Assembly (NCBI RefSeq): GCF_003711515.1
Contig: NW_021167095.1
Coordinates: 152,001 to 216,000 of the forward strand
DNA from: Sodiomyces alkalinus F11
Lineage: Eukaryota > Ascomycota > Sordariomycetes > Glomerellales > Plectosphaerellaceae
DNA: 64,000 nt
Direction of reading: 5' to 3'
Position numbers and translations under genes: made by a program. Of this stretch, positions 1 to 11,169 are shown in pieces. How positions within the stretch are numbered: position 1 is the first letter of the stretch; each line of letters starts with the position of its first letter. The notes under the pieces were generated by a model. That model did no database searches. It had not been told where the DNA came from and was given only the letters and a program-made list of their open reading frames with translations.

Positions 1-1235
1 CCCCCGCTAGAGGCGGCGAGGTCGTAGTTATATCGTTATAACCTCGTGTTGCCCTGGCCTCCCCGCGTATAATCTGAAAATAGCCTCCTTTATTCGATTC
101 TATTAAAGGCTCCTTTAAAGGGAGGTAATCCGTAGCAGCTAAGATCCTTTTAGGGCCTAAAATAGTATACAGGAGCTCTTATATAGCGGTGCTATCGCGA
201 GCTCCTCGCCGGCGTGCGTGCTTATCGTAAACGACGTGCCTGCCGAATATATAACCGGGGGTTATTCCTTTTACCTAAACTACGTAGGAAGGGTAGTAAA
301 ATAAACCTCCTACTATTCCTCGTTTTTTACTATTTTCTTCCCCCTCTATAGCTTCTTTTTAACTAATTTTCTTTTAATTAGATTTCCTATATTATAAGTC
401 GCCCCGAGATACTTCGCGGGTCCTATAGTAGTATAACTAATATCGCCGAGTAATAGCTTATTACTTAGGCCGCCTATATTCTCCTTATAGTAAGTTAGCA
501 CGCCCCTCCCTTATAGTTTACAGTTATAGCTAACTATTAGTAGATATCCGACTATGCCTCCCCTAATAAGCGCCCTTCTAAGGGTAGTAGCGATAATAAC
601 GTAAGTTTAGCCCGTGTTACTATTAGTTATAAGGTCGGCCGTTACTAACGCTAAGTAAACCCCGACCCCCCCCCCGGAAGAAGCGCCGCGTACCTAAGAA
701 CCCGCCTGGACCCCGCCGCTTAGCCCCCTACGCTTAGTATACTACCTAGTAGTGTAAATAGGAATATAGTATTAAGTATTATTACTAGTCGGGCCCTAAT
801 GCGGCTAAGGCCGACGCTAAGTGTTACGAGGATTCCTGCCTAATATGTAAGTACTCTCCTATAAGTAAACCTTAGTAGGTATATAGTAACTATAACTAAT
901 AGGCGATATAGCTCCCCGGTACCACTTATAACGCCGCTAGCGCCTTATAGGATACCGCCTATACTATAAACGAGGATAATAATAATAAGAAGATAAGTTT
1001 ATATTATCCTCTTATATCGCGACTTCTGTGCTAACTATCTGCGTAGAATCGCCGCTAATTCTAGGAAGCGTATAGTTGCTTCTAAGTTACTCTCGGTTAG
1101 GCTAAATCAGGCTAAAGCGTTATAGGTCCCTTATAAGCTCCTGCTCCTATTATCGCCCTTACCCCTATCGCCGCTCCCGCCCCTATAACTACTCCCGCTC
1201 CCGCCGCCGCGCCGTTTACCGCTATTACCCTACCG
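1..1235. other. Gypsy-1 3' region between accessory ORF and 3' LTR
   Basis: About 1.2 kb of RIP-altered DNA that matches 32080-33124 of Gypsy-2. The minus strand at about 300-560 translates to a stretch similar in both copies (in Gypsy-2 it is an unbroken 75-codon frame at 32359-32586), but the plus strand of the same interval also aligns between copies, so the coding strand cannot be decided. Around 740-1080 the copies differ by indels that change frame, which argues against conserved coding there. A C-run lies at 663-676, matched by a longer one near 32755. Confidence 0.5.
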
Positions 1236-1790
1236 CCCGCCGCCGTCCTATCCGCTACTACTAAGTTCTAGGTAAGTATAGTATAAGCCCTTAATAATAT
1301 CGCCGCCTTTTTATATAGTATAGATAAGACGCTTAAGGAGGTATCGTAAAACCAAGAGGATAAGAATAACGATATTACTATAATATCGTAAAAGGTTCGT
1401 AACCTCTTTTACTCTATACGCCGTGTATATAAGTATTACATAGCTATAACCCCTTTTACCGCGGGTAATACTCCGGGGGCTACTCCTAAGGCTCCGCTTA
1501 CTTTAGCTCCTCCTTAGGAGGAGTTATAGGTAGGTACCGCCGAGGACGATATAGCCTTATAAAAGGAGGAGCTAAAAAAAGGTAAAATCGCGGGGGAGTA
1601 GGTTATTTAGGTTATTTCGGTAGCTTTATAGGGTTTTACTTAGACTTTCCTACTCCTAAGTTAAATAGCGCGGGGGTACGCCCCTAATATAACTTCGGTC
1701 TTAGTTCTTATCCTCCTCGCCGCCGTATCGGCTTTCTTTTACGCCCGTATCTCCTTTATATACTATTATTAAGGACTATTATTCGATTAT
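1236..1790 (+). pseudogene. Possible antisense accessory ORF in Gypsy-1 (coiled coil plus membrane helix)
   Basis: This plus-strand frame runs opposite to pol, between the chromodomain and the 3' LTR. With TAA/TAG read as former Gln codons it gives a charged helical stretch, a segment starting LAPPQEE and ending near ELKKGKIA, then a hydrophobic helix (about 1695-1755, LVLILLAAVSAFFYA) followed by RPCFF. Gypsy-2 has the matching frame at about 46780-47450 with conservative substitutions and no frameshift in the compared parts. Function is unknown. Antisense or env-position extra ORFs exist in some Ty3/gypsy lineages, but no family was recognised. The frame also overlaps the minus-strand chromodomain region, which could explain part of the conservation. 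Confidence 0.35.
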
Positions 1791-4700
1791 ACTAGGCCGT
1801 GCTTCTTCTCGAATTCGTTAAGCGCTTATATCTCCCGTATACTCTTAAGTAGTTCTTACGTTAATTCTACGTAGCCCTCCTATTATACTAATACCTGGCG
1901 AACCTTACCACGACCTTACTTTCGGGTATAGGCGTAAAGGACTTCCTCTACCACTTATTCCTCCTCCCTATTTAGCCCTTTACGGATTAGTAGTAGCTAG
2001 GGGTCTATTATCGCTTACCCTAGTAAAGGGTTATAGTCGGCTCGCTATAAGAAATCTATATAGAAACGGTTATAGATTTATAAGGGAATATTTAGTTTCA
2101 CGATATAGGAGTTAATAACCTTTATAACCTTATACTTATAGTAGAGTTAGGTAAGTTTTTTCGATAGCCGTGGCGAGGAGTAATTACCGATATCTAACTA
2201 TATAAGGTCGTTCTTTTTAAGCCTCTTAGTAGGGTAGCGCCGGTAGTTTACCGACTCCTCTTAGCGTAATTATATAGCGGCTATCACGGCTTATATAAAT
2301 TAGGTGGCTTCCTTAAGGCGACTTAGTAAGTCCTACGCGGAAACCTCGCACTTATCGGTCTATATAGTCTTATTAACTTAAAGAGGATTCGCGTAGTACC
2401 CGTGTTATAGGAAGAATAGGCTTATTTAGATTATCGAAGTTACCCGGTTATTTAAGGCTAGCTACGCTATTAGTAATAGCGTATTCTAATCGTTTTAGGC
2501 GTAATAGGTATACGCCCGTAAGTAGGCTTAGACTTCGTGATTAATTTATTTAGGACCTCCGTCTATTTAAGAGTAATATACGGTGCTTAGTCGCTATTTG
2601 ATACCCGCGGGTTTATAAAAGTATCGCTAAAAGCGGCTAGTTTAGTTTAACCCTTTATCGCTAATAATAGACTTTGGTATTCCGTAGAATCTATAATAGT
2701 ATAGTATGAACCGTTTAGTATAGGCTTCGGTATCTATAGTATCTATCGCTTTAAGCGTTACCGATTTCGAGAGTCGGTTAATACTTACCGATAAGTATCT
2801 ATACTTACCCTCACGGGTGGGTAATAGGTCTGTTATAAAGTCTATCACGATATTATAAAAGATTCGCTCCGGTATAAGGAGTAAGCGTAGTGATCCTCTT
2901 TTCGAATCCCTTCATATAAAGCTAGCTTAGTATATATTATAATTCCGTATAAATCTTTTAATATCTTAATTTATACCGGGCTAAAAAAACTAATAGACGA
3001 TTAGGGTAATAGTATTATCCTTACTTAGGTATCCGCCGACTACTAAGTTATAGATCGCTTATATATGATAGCCTTATAGCGGGTAGCTAACCCCGTCTTC
3101 GCTATGCCTTAGTACTTATAGGCGGTTATAAAATATTAACCGTCCTTAGTCGATTCTATATTCGGCGATCTATATTTTAAGTTTTACCTTAGGGGGAAAA
3201 TTTTATTCTCCCGCTACTATTATAGTAAAGGCACCTTAATACCGCTTATCGGTAGCCCTAGCTTTATCCTATAATCGCTATAGGTTAGGGTCTACTTCGA
3301 AGACTATAGTTAGCTTTAGTAATATTACTCTTATTAGGTATACCCGGGGGGAGATAGCTATATGAGGGATTATCCAGATATAGCTCCCTTACTCGTAGAT
3401 ATTGAAAGAATCCTCAGATATATCGTACTCTTAACGTAAAAGCGCGTTAGGCGCGATATTATCGGCCCTTTACTTATACTTTAATACGAAATCGTATTAG
3501 GCGAGCTTATCTACCTAATAACTTTAGCGCTCGGTTAGGGCCCTTTTAGTTATAAAGTATTCAAGCGCTTTATAATTAGAGTAAATTTAGAACCGGCCGT
3601 TACCTATAAGCTCGGCTTTCTAAACCTATAGGTAGTCTATAATCGCTAGTATCTCCTTATTATAAATCGGGTAGTTATACTCGGCGGAGTTAAATTAGCG
3701 TAAGTAGTATACGATAACGCACTTATATCTATATTCGTCTTCCTATAGGAATACGCTACTTAGCGCGAACCCTAAGTACTCCGTTTCTAGCTAGGTCTTC
3801 CTTCCGGGTTATTATTATTACAAGTAAGGCTTTTCCTAGAACCTTTACTTTAGTTCCTTAAAGGCTACCTCTTATAAGGGGCCTTAGTAGAACGGGGCGT
3901 TCTTTTTTATTAGGGCCATAAGTAGCGCCGTAATAGCTACGAAGTCGCGGATAAATATCCTATAGAAGTTAGCGAACCCTAGGAAACTTCGTACTCTAGT
4001 CGCGGAGATTAGCGCTTCGTCTTCTATAATAGCTTTCAGTTTCTCGGGGTTATAAGATACTTCTTTTTCCGCCGTGATAACAAACCCTAGGTATTTAACC
4101 GTCTTAACGCTAAACTTATACTTTTTCGGGTTAAGGTTTAGCCTAGCGTTTATAAGGGCACTAAGTACTCGCTATATTTTCTCCTTATAGTCCTTACGAG
4201 ATCCGTCTAAGTAAATCAGGATATTACCTATATACGCGGAGATAAAATCATTAAGGAACTCCCGTAGCGATAAGTTAATATATCGCTAGAACGTTATAAG
4301 CGTGCTAGCTAACGTAAAAGGGTATACTAGCTACTCGAATAATCTTAACCGAGTACGGAATATAGTCTTATACTCGTGCCTAGGTGCTATCCGTATTTTA
4401 TAAACGGCGGCGATAATATTTAATTTAATAAACCACTTCGCTTTAGTTAGGTTATATAGGGTCTTTATAATTAGGGGGAGTAAGTAGCGATCTTATTAAG
4501 TAATCGTATTTAGGGCGCGGTAGTCGTAGTAAAATTAGAGACCGCCTCCTAGCTTCCTTATAAATAGTATAGGCGCGGTGGTAGCTAAGCTACTCGCACG
4601 AATAAATCTCTTATCTATTAGGTCCGTTATTGTCTTCCGTAATATAAGGAGCTTTTTATATAATATATTATAGAGTAGGCCCTACGGTAAGGCTTATTCG

Positions 4701-5500
4701 TTACTACTATTATCCTTCTATGAGTAAACCTTATAGTCGGCGCTAGATCGGTATAGGGGTAGCCGTATAGAGTATAAGGGCGTAAATAAGTCGCCGAACT
4801 CTTATATAATACTCTTAGGGATATATTCTCGCGGGTTTATTAATTCCTTTATACTTAGGGCCTTTTCGATATCCTTTAGCGAGATAGCCCGTAAGCCCTT
4901 TTCCTATCTTTTTCCCCTCCGGTACCGTAATCGTCTATATAGTCCTACGAATATAGACCCTCTTACTAATACTATAGTATAGATCTTTTATACTGCCTCC
5001 GGCTCCTCCTCGCCTTAGAGTCGGATATCGATATTAGCTACTCCGTGGCGGAGCCTTTATTCTTTAGCGTGGAGAACCACGTTATTACGTTTTATTTATA
5101 GAAGCCTAAAGAAAAGATCATAGTCTAGACCTAATACTATATACATAAAAGCGCGCTCGGTATACCCTTATATATTTAGCGTAAAGACTACGATACCGGC
5201 GCTACTAGCCGGTTTAGTCTTATTCGAGAAGCCTTTTAGTAGTCGTTTCTTCTTATCAATTAACGGTAAGCGTATTGTGTAAGTAAACTTCATATTTATA
5301 GTGGTATAGTAGTTATAACCCGTATCTATAAGAGCGTTTATTAACCTATTACTATTAACTTTTACTTAGATGAATATTAACTCGCTCCGTAATAACGGTT
5401 TAAACTCCTCTTACTCGGGTTACTCTTTACGCCGTCGGCTTTAATACCCGATTTCGTACTAGAGCTACTCTTTTTCCGAGTCTTCGGTATCTTCGGGAAC
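1790..5500 (-). pseudogene. Gypsy-1 pol: protease-RT-RNase H-integrase-chromodomain
   Basis: Minus-strand landmarks: a protease motif ALIDTGYN near 5315-5335; RT with KRFIRAS, ILFIRKLGGGL and YRALNTIT at about 4490-4640; RNase H around 3250-3700; integrase with a zinc-binding remnant near 2930-3060 and the core starting with DFITDLLP and continuing to IPKSIISDKG at 2642-2848 (68 unbroken codons); and a chromodomain-like tail (VLVQ-EGYVELT-E, then ALNEFEKKHG) at about 1800-1960. Domain order RT-RNase H-IN is that of Ty3/gypsy. Many TAG/TAA replace Gln/Trp codons and some catalytic-region residues are altered. The reading is mostly colinear, so decay is by point mutation rather than rearrangement. 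Confidence 0.85.
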
Positions 5501-5559
5501 GTTTTCGGATTCCTCCTTTTAAGGGGATATTCGGGCTACTATATCCTTCTTACTTATAT

Positions 5560-5612
5560 AGTGCTATGAGACGTGGCCCTTTTTCTAGTAATTATAATAC
5601 GTGATTATCAGA
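5560..5612 (-). pseudogene. Gag zinc-knuckle fragment of Gypsy-1
   Basis: The minus strand reads a CCHC-like Y-Y-N-Y-x-K-K-G-H-V-S motif in which the cysteines have become tyrosine (TGC/TGT to TAC/TAT, a RIP transition). The frame is cut directly after the knuckle, where the sequence switches to the head of Gypsy-3. The rest of this gag was not found elsewhere in the window. Confidence 0.5.
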
Positions 5613-6240
5613 ATATACAGTGTTTATATTGCTATAGGACTGGGACTAGACTTATATATAGCTAGGGGAATCGTAGTCAGGTTAGACCGTTAAAGATACG
5701 ACGCGTCGGGGTCTAATAAGCTAGTTAGCGTAGAAGCCAGCTTAGATCTAGCTTACGCCTGAACTTAGTTCTAAGGAGGCCTCTCGCCACCTACTTAGGT
5801 AGAAGACCTTATGTAGGTATAAAGAGGGGAGTGCCTTCTATAGTTCCTAGAGTCTTAGAGGGACTTAACGAATAATCTTATTACGATACCCCCTCCTTAG
5901 TTCTTACTAGTCTCTAAGTGATCTTATATCGCTCTGTATTGGCCTATTACTCCTTATAATACACCAATAATATTGTATTCGTTCTTCCCTTCTACACGGG
6001 TATAACGACTAATAGGAATTATAACGACTAATCCGACCTATATAACACTAAAAGCTAGTTATTAGTAGAACCCGAGGAAGCTATTATACCTTAACGCGCT
6101 AATCCGTTAGTTCCCCCTCCTATAGGACCTATAAATAATAATAATAAAGGATCCTTTTCCCTTTCGCCCCTTCCTCCCTCCGATATTACCCCTAACCCTA
6201 ATACTCCTAATCCTAAAGGATAAGGGGATAATCGTGTAAC
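5612..6240 (+). other. Gypsy-3 5' leader, possible 5' LTR
   Basis: This stretch follows the break in Gypsy-1 and precedes the gag reading frame. It begins near a TGTTTATATT that could be an LTR start, and holds a short direct duplication (ATAACGACTAAT at about 6003 and 6022). No second copy was found downstream, so LTR identity is not shown. No gene was seen in it. Confidence 0.35.
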
Positions 6241-6249
6241 GCGATATAC

Positions 6250-7370
6250 TTACTTAGACCGCTAGAATCTCCCTATAATAGACCTTTAAGATACTAAACT
6301 TATAGCGGAGACCTATCGCCTCGAACTATATCTTAAAAGGAAAAAGAAAGAACGCCGGCTTAAACTTCTACGTAGCGGTATTAACCCCGATACCGTTACC
6401 CCTATAACCTCCTAGGAGCCCTCTTAGTTCTTTTTAAGCATACTAGCGTAGGGTAATAAGGTAATTAAAATTAATATAGATATCCCTAAGTAGGATAGAG
6501 TATCCTACGATAGATACCTTATTTTCGTTAAGGATATCGAGGCCCGGACCGCTATAAACCCTAATTATTTTCGTACCGAACTACCTAAAATCTTTTACGC
6601 CTCTAATAGTCTCCTATAAACTACTAAGTCACTATAGCGTTAGTACTAAAGGACTACCTTCGGATATATATATTATAAAAGAGGAGCCACTTTAGAAGAT
6701 ATAAAGAAGTTCCTTAGTAGTCTACTAGTTAACGATACTACCCGGGAGATATCTATCACGGAAGAACTATTCTCCGACTATATACGGTAGAAACTAAACT
6801 AATCCTATAATAGATTTCTAGACTTTATAAATAGACTCTTCACAGAGGTTCCTATTATTCTCAACGATACAATTCGTATATAGTTAATTCTTAATAAATT
6901 ACGGAAGCCCCTTAAAGACCGGATCCGTGCTAAAGGGTTACCGAAGTTAGTTAAAGAGCTCTATATAGCCGCCCGTTAAGCCTAGGTTATCTTAATCCAG
7001 GATACCGAGGATAATAACTAGCCTTACTCGGCCTTACCAGCTTATTAACGGGCTAAGCGTAACGATAAGCGGAAAAGATAGTTAAGCCCTTCACGTGGTC
7101 GTAACTAGAATAACACTAAGGGTATTAAAGGATAAGACGAGGACACGTCGGATAAACCCTAGAAAAACCCCCGTCTTAGGCTACTACCCCCTATTAAGGA
7201 AATCGAGTGTTTTTATTATCACGAAAAAGGCTACTATCGCTTATTATACCCAAAGAACCCTAAGAAAACGAGTTAGAACGCTAATAGGCCTTAGAATAAT
7301 ACCTAGAATAAGACGCCTAATACTAATTCCGTACTAATAGATCCTAAAAGAAATACTATAGTAGGTTAAA
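6250..7370 (+). pseudogene. Gypsy-3 gag remnant with CCHC zinc knuckle
   Basis: The plus frame carries Gag-like helical sequence (for example FLDFINRLFTEVPI and LRKPLKDRIRAKGLPK around 6810-6950) and ends in a knuckle at about 7210-7250: ECFYYHEKGYYRLLYPK. This fits C-x2-C-x4-H-x4-C once the RIP changes Cys to Tyr and His to Tyr are undone. An 80-codon open stretch at 7095-7337 lies in another frame over this part and is only a shadow. The Gag and Pol frames appear joined without a clear frameshift. Confidence 0.6.
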
Positions 7371-7499
7371 TGCAGGTTATACCTTCTAAGGCATCCTTAT
7401 AATAGGAACACGCGCCGTCTATATCAGCACCTCTTTCCTATAATCCCCTAAAGGTATAACTTAGTTTACGACGAGGCGGTATATAATAAGATAGCCAAT

Positions 7500-10400
7500 A
7501 GACCTTTTACCATGCTTAGGTGGACTTAGGTTCGGACTTAGACGTTATTAACCACGCTAGCCTATTACCTGCTTATAAACCCTTAGGACCTATTAAGGAC
7601 GTCTTATAGTTAGTATTAGGTTAGTGTATAAAGACCTACGGTATTATAAAATTAATCTACTAGATTATAGATAATTAGGGTAGGACCTAAGCTGAAACTA
7701 TTATATTTTATATTATAGATTTAGATCCCCACGGCGCTTAGATTATCCGTAGTCTCCTATATCTTTAGTCCTATAGTCCTAGTATCCACTAAAAGGATAA
7801 GACGTGGACTTTTCGTCTTTAGAAGTCCGAATTAGCTTTTATTACCACGACTTATTAGCTATAAAAGGCTATTAACCGCGCTACTACGGTAGTCCCTTTA
7901 CTAGTATAGACTACTATAGCCGTTTATCCTACGCGTTTAGGCTAGATTATAACCGCTACCTAGAACCCTTCTTAAGACTATTAAGAGTATATCTATAACC
8001 CCCCTAGCCCCCCTAATAAGGATACCCTCGCTAAGCTATACCGAGATTTTACTAACGTTTGTAAGACGGTCAAAGCCGGTCGCCTCCTACTATACTATAA
8101 GCAGGACTATATTATTAAACTTAGTAAAGGTAAATCGCCCTCCTTTAGTCCTATTTACGCCTTAGCCGAGGAGGAACTCGTAGTCTTAAGGGAGTATATT
8201 AAAGATACTTCGGCGAAATAATAAATCCGGCCTTTATCTAGTCTAGTAGGCGCCCTTATCCTTTTTATCCTAAGAAAGGGTAGAAAGCTAAGACTATATA
8301 TAGACTACCGAGGACTTAGTAGGGTAACTCAGAAGGACCGCACGCTACTCCCGCTAATTTATAAAATTTTAGACCGCCTATCCTATTCGATAATTTAGAC
8401 TAAGTTAGACCTTAAGGACGCCTACCACCGGTTACGGATCCGAGAAGGCGATAAATAGAAGACCGTATTCCGAACTAAGTACGGTTATTACAAGTATCTA
8501 GTAATACCTTTTAGTCTTTATAACGCTCCTGCCTCCATATAACGGTATATTAATAAGTCTTTATAAGGACTTATAAATACTATTTACGTTATCTACCTAA
8601 ATAATATCCTAATCTATAGCTCGGATATAGTATCGTATCGGTAATATATATAGAGTATTCTATAACGGTTACGGGAATAGTCCCTATACACTAATCTGAA
8701 GAAATATTTCTTTAAGACTTAAGAGGTAGAGTTCCTGGGGTTTATCTATAATCCTTATAGTGTCTTTATAGACCCTAACCGGGTAAAAGCTATCCGGGAT
8801 TAGGAAGAGCTAGACACGATTAAGACGATCTAGGTTTCTTTAGGATTTATGGCTTTTTACCGCCGGTTTATTAAGGCTTACTCTAAGATTATAGTACTAT
8901 TAACTAACCTATTAAAAGATAAGGGAAGAGTAGGGGTCTTTGTATTAACCTTTAGGGAGCGGGATACTTTCCGCCTATTATACTAAAATTTCTAGGAGGC
9001 GCCCGTTCTTCGATATTTTAATATAATATTACTAATCCGGATTAAGCCGGACATATTAGCGTAGTTATTAGTTAACTTAACGTAGACCGATAGTAAAGAC
9101 CTATAGTATTCTTCTTTAGGAAGCTATATAGTCCCGAGTTAAACTACTCTACCCCGGATATAAAGCTTATAGCTATTATAGAAGCTTTTCGATAATAAAG
9201 ATACTATATCGCCTACGCGTAGACCCCTATAAAGGTATTAACGGACTACTTAAATCACCGCTACCTTCTCGAAAAACCTAAAGTAAAGGCCTAGCACGCC
9301 CAGTAGCTTAAGGAATTAGCAGTTTACGACTATATTATACGATACCGACCGGGTCTTAGTAACCCTATAGATAGCCTTTTAAGGAAGCCCTAATACGTAG
9401 CAGGAAGTCTTGACCTTCGTATAGAGCGATAGAAGCCGGTAGAAGTATTCACGTAAAGGTTTACAGTTAGGCCTATTTATACTGCCCCGAATACTACCCC
9501 TACCCCTTATATGGATATAGTACCGTTATTACCTAGTCTTAAGGATAATATTATAGAAGCCTAATAAGAGGACCCCTTTTATAAGTCGTTACGGGAAGGT
9601 AACCCGACTAACTCGTAATTCTATAATAAATAAGGCCTAGTCTTTTTCCGTGATAGGCTTTTTATTCCGAAATACTCCGGTCTCCGGGATATAAATCATA
9701 TAGGCTTTCCACGACCACCCTATAGCTAAATACTATAGAATTATAAGGACCCTTCGGCGTATTATAGATACCTTCTTTTAGGAATATATAAAATACAACG
9801 TTAAGACTTTCATCCCTACTTACCCTATGTATTAGAGGACTAAGCCTAGATATTATAAACCCTATAGGTGCCTTTAAAGTCTCTTTATACCGGGCCGTCT
9901 ATTCCAGGAAATCTTAGTCGATTTTATTACCGGCCTACTGCTTATAATACACGGAGGTAGGAAAAAGGACGCTATTCTTATCGTCGTGTACTAATATACG
10001 AGATTTACCCTATATATCCCGTATAGCTTTAGTTTAAGTACCGAGGGCTTAGCGGACCTTATATAGTTAAGTATCTTCTTTATCTTCGGCCTACTAGATA
10101 GTATTATTTCTAACTATAGTTCTTTATTCACGAGTAAATTGTAGTTTACCCTATATAGGCGCTTAGGACTTAAGAGGCGATTATCGATAGCGTTTTATCC
10201 GTAGACCGATAGTTAAACGGAGCGCTAATATTAGAATCTAAAGCACTACCTATGGACCTATTATACTTATTAGCAGGATAACTAGGGAGATTAGCTCTTA
10301 TTAGCTTAGTTCACGTATAATACCGCGTAGTATTCTACGATCTAGTAGTCCCCCGCTATAGCACTTATAGGCTATACTCCCCGAGGACTCAACGATATTA

Positions 10401-10960
10401 CGCTTCCTAAGGCTAATAAGGTCTACACTATATTAGCCGATAAATATATTAAATACCTAATAATAAATAGAAGAGCCCTTATAAACCTTATTAAGAAGGC
10501 CTAGGAGATATATACGAAGTACTATAATACCGATAAACCAACCTCTAGGTTTAAAAAAGGTGATTATATCCTCCTCTCCGCTAAGAATATTAAGCAGAAG
10601 CGGCCTAGTAAGAAGCTCTTAGATAAGTACCTAGGACCCTATAAACTTAAGGAAGTTATAGGGAATTATAGCCTCGCCTATAAGTTAAAGCGCCCGTTAA
10701 CTATATAAATTTATAATATTTTTCCTATTTCCCTCCTAAAGCTATAAAGTCCTTATATAGATAGCGTCTAGGTCCCCTAAAAAGTTAAGGTAAAACCTTA
10801 GGAGTCCGATAAGTACGAAGTTAAGGATATCCTGGCCTACTATTATAATAGAAACCGCCGCTAATACTTAATTAAGTGGGAAGGCTATAGCTATAAGGAA
10901 AATACTTAGGAACCTACGCGAAATATCCCGGAATTACTCCTTCGCGAGTATAATACTAGG
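7500..10960 (+). pseudogene. Gypsy-3 pol: protease-RT-RNase H-integrase-chromodomain
   Basis: Protease region with VDLGSDLDVIN near 7530-7565 (the D-S-G site altered). RT at about 8280-8720 shows VTQKDRTLLPLIYKILDRL, KLDLKDAYHRLRI and YVIYLNNILIYSSD; the last is the YVDD site with both Asp changed to Asn. RNase H follows at about 9070-9200 (FFRKLYSPELNYST). Integrase spans about 9690-10350. The C-terminal chromodomain at about 10830-10945 reads VKDILAYYYNRNRR, YLIKWEGYSYKENT and ending PELLREYN, with two of the aromatic-cage-type residues still recognisable. The order and the tail define a chromovirus. Confidence 0.85.
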
Positions 10961-11169
10961 AGGTCCCGATATACTCCCTAGATAGATATTCAGAGCGCCT
11001 TATAAGTTTAACCCTAATATACTAGGTCTAGGAAACACCTTACGTATCGGAACTTTAGGAATTTATATACCGAACTCGTAGACCTCCTAAATTAGGGTCT
11101 GGAAAATTAATTATTACCCTGTAAGGACTTACTATTATACTAAATAGAAAAACTAAAAAGCGAAATTTT

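Larger units (their letters stand above)
1..5611 (-). mobile_element. Gypsy-1: RIP-degraded Ty3/gypsy retrotransposon, 3' end at window start
   Basis: Reading on the minus strand, this holds in order a Gag zinc-knuckle fragment, protease, reverse transcriptase, RNase H, integrase, a chromodomain-like tail and a long 3' region. It aligns along its length with 32064-33124 plus 46557-51137 (Gypsy-2). In Gypsy-2 the sequence matching bases 1-5 is the polypurine tract beside the 3' LTR, so the LTR of this copy should lie just left of the window. The 5' part (the rest of gag and the 5' LTR) is cut off near 5611 where Gypsy-3 begins. CpA is almost absent and TAA/TAG stops are dense, the RIP signature, so the element is dead. 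Confidence 0.85.

Noticed and set aside
7095..7337. 80-codon plus frame in Gypsy-3
   Set aside because: Out of frame with the gag knuckle that overlaps it; Arg/Lys-rich shadow translation.
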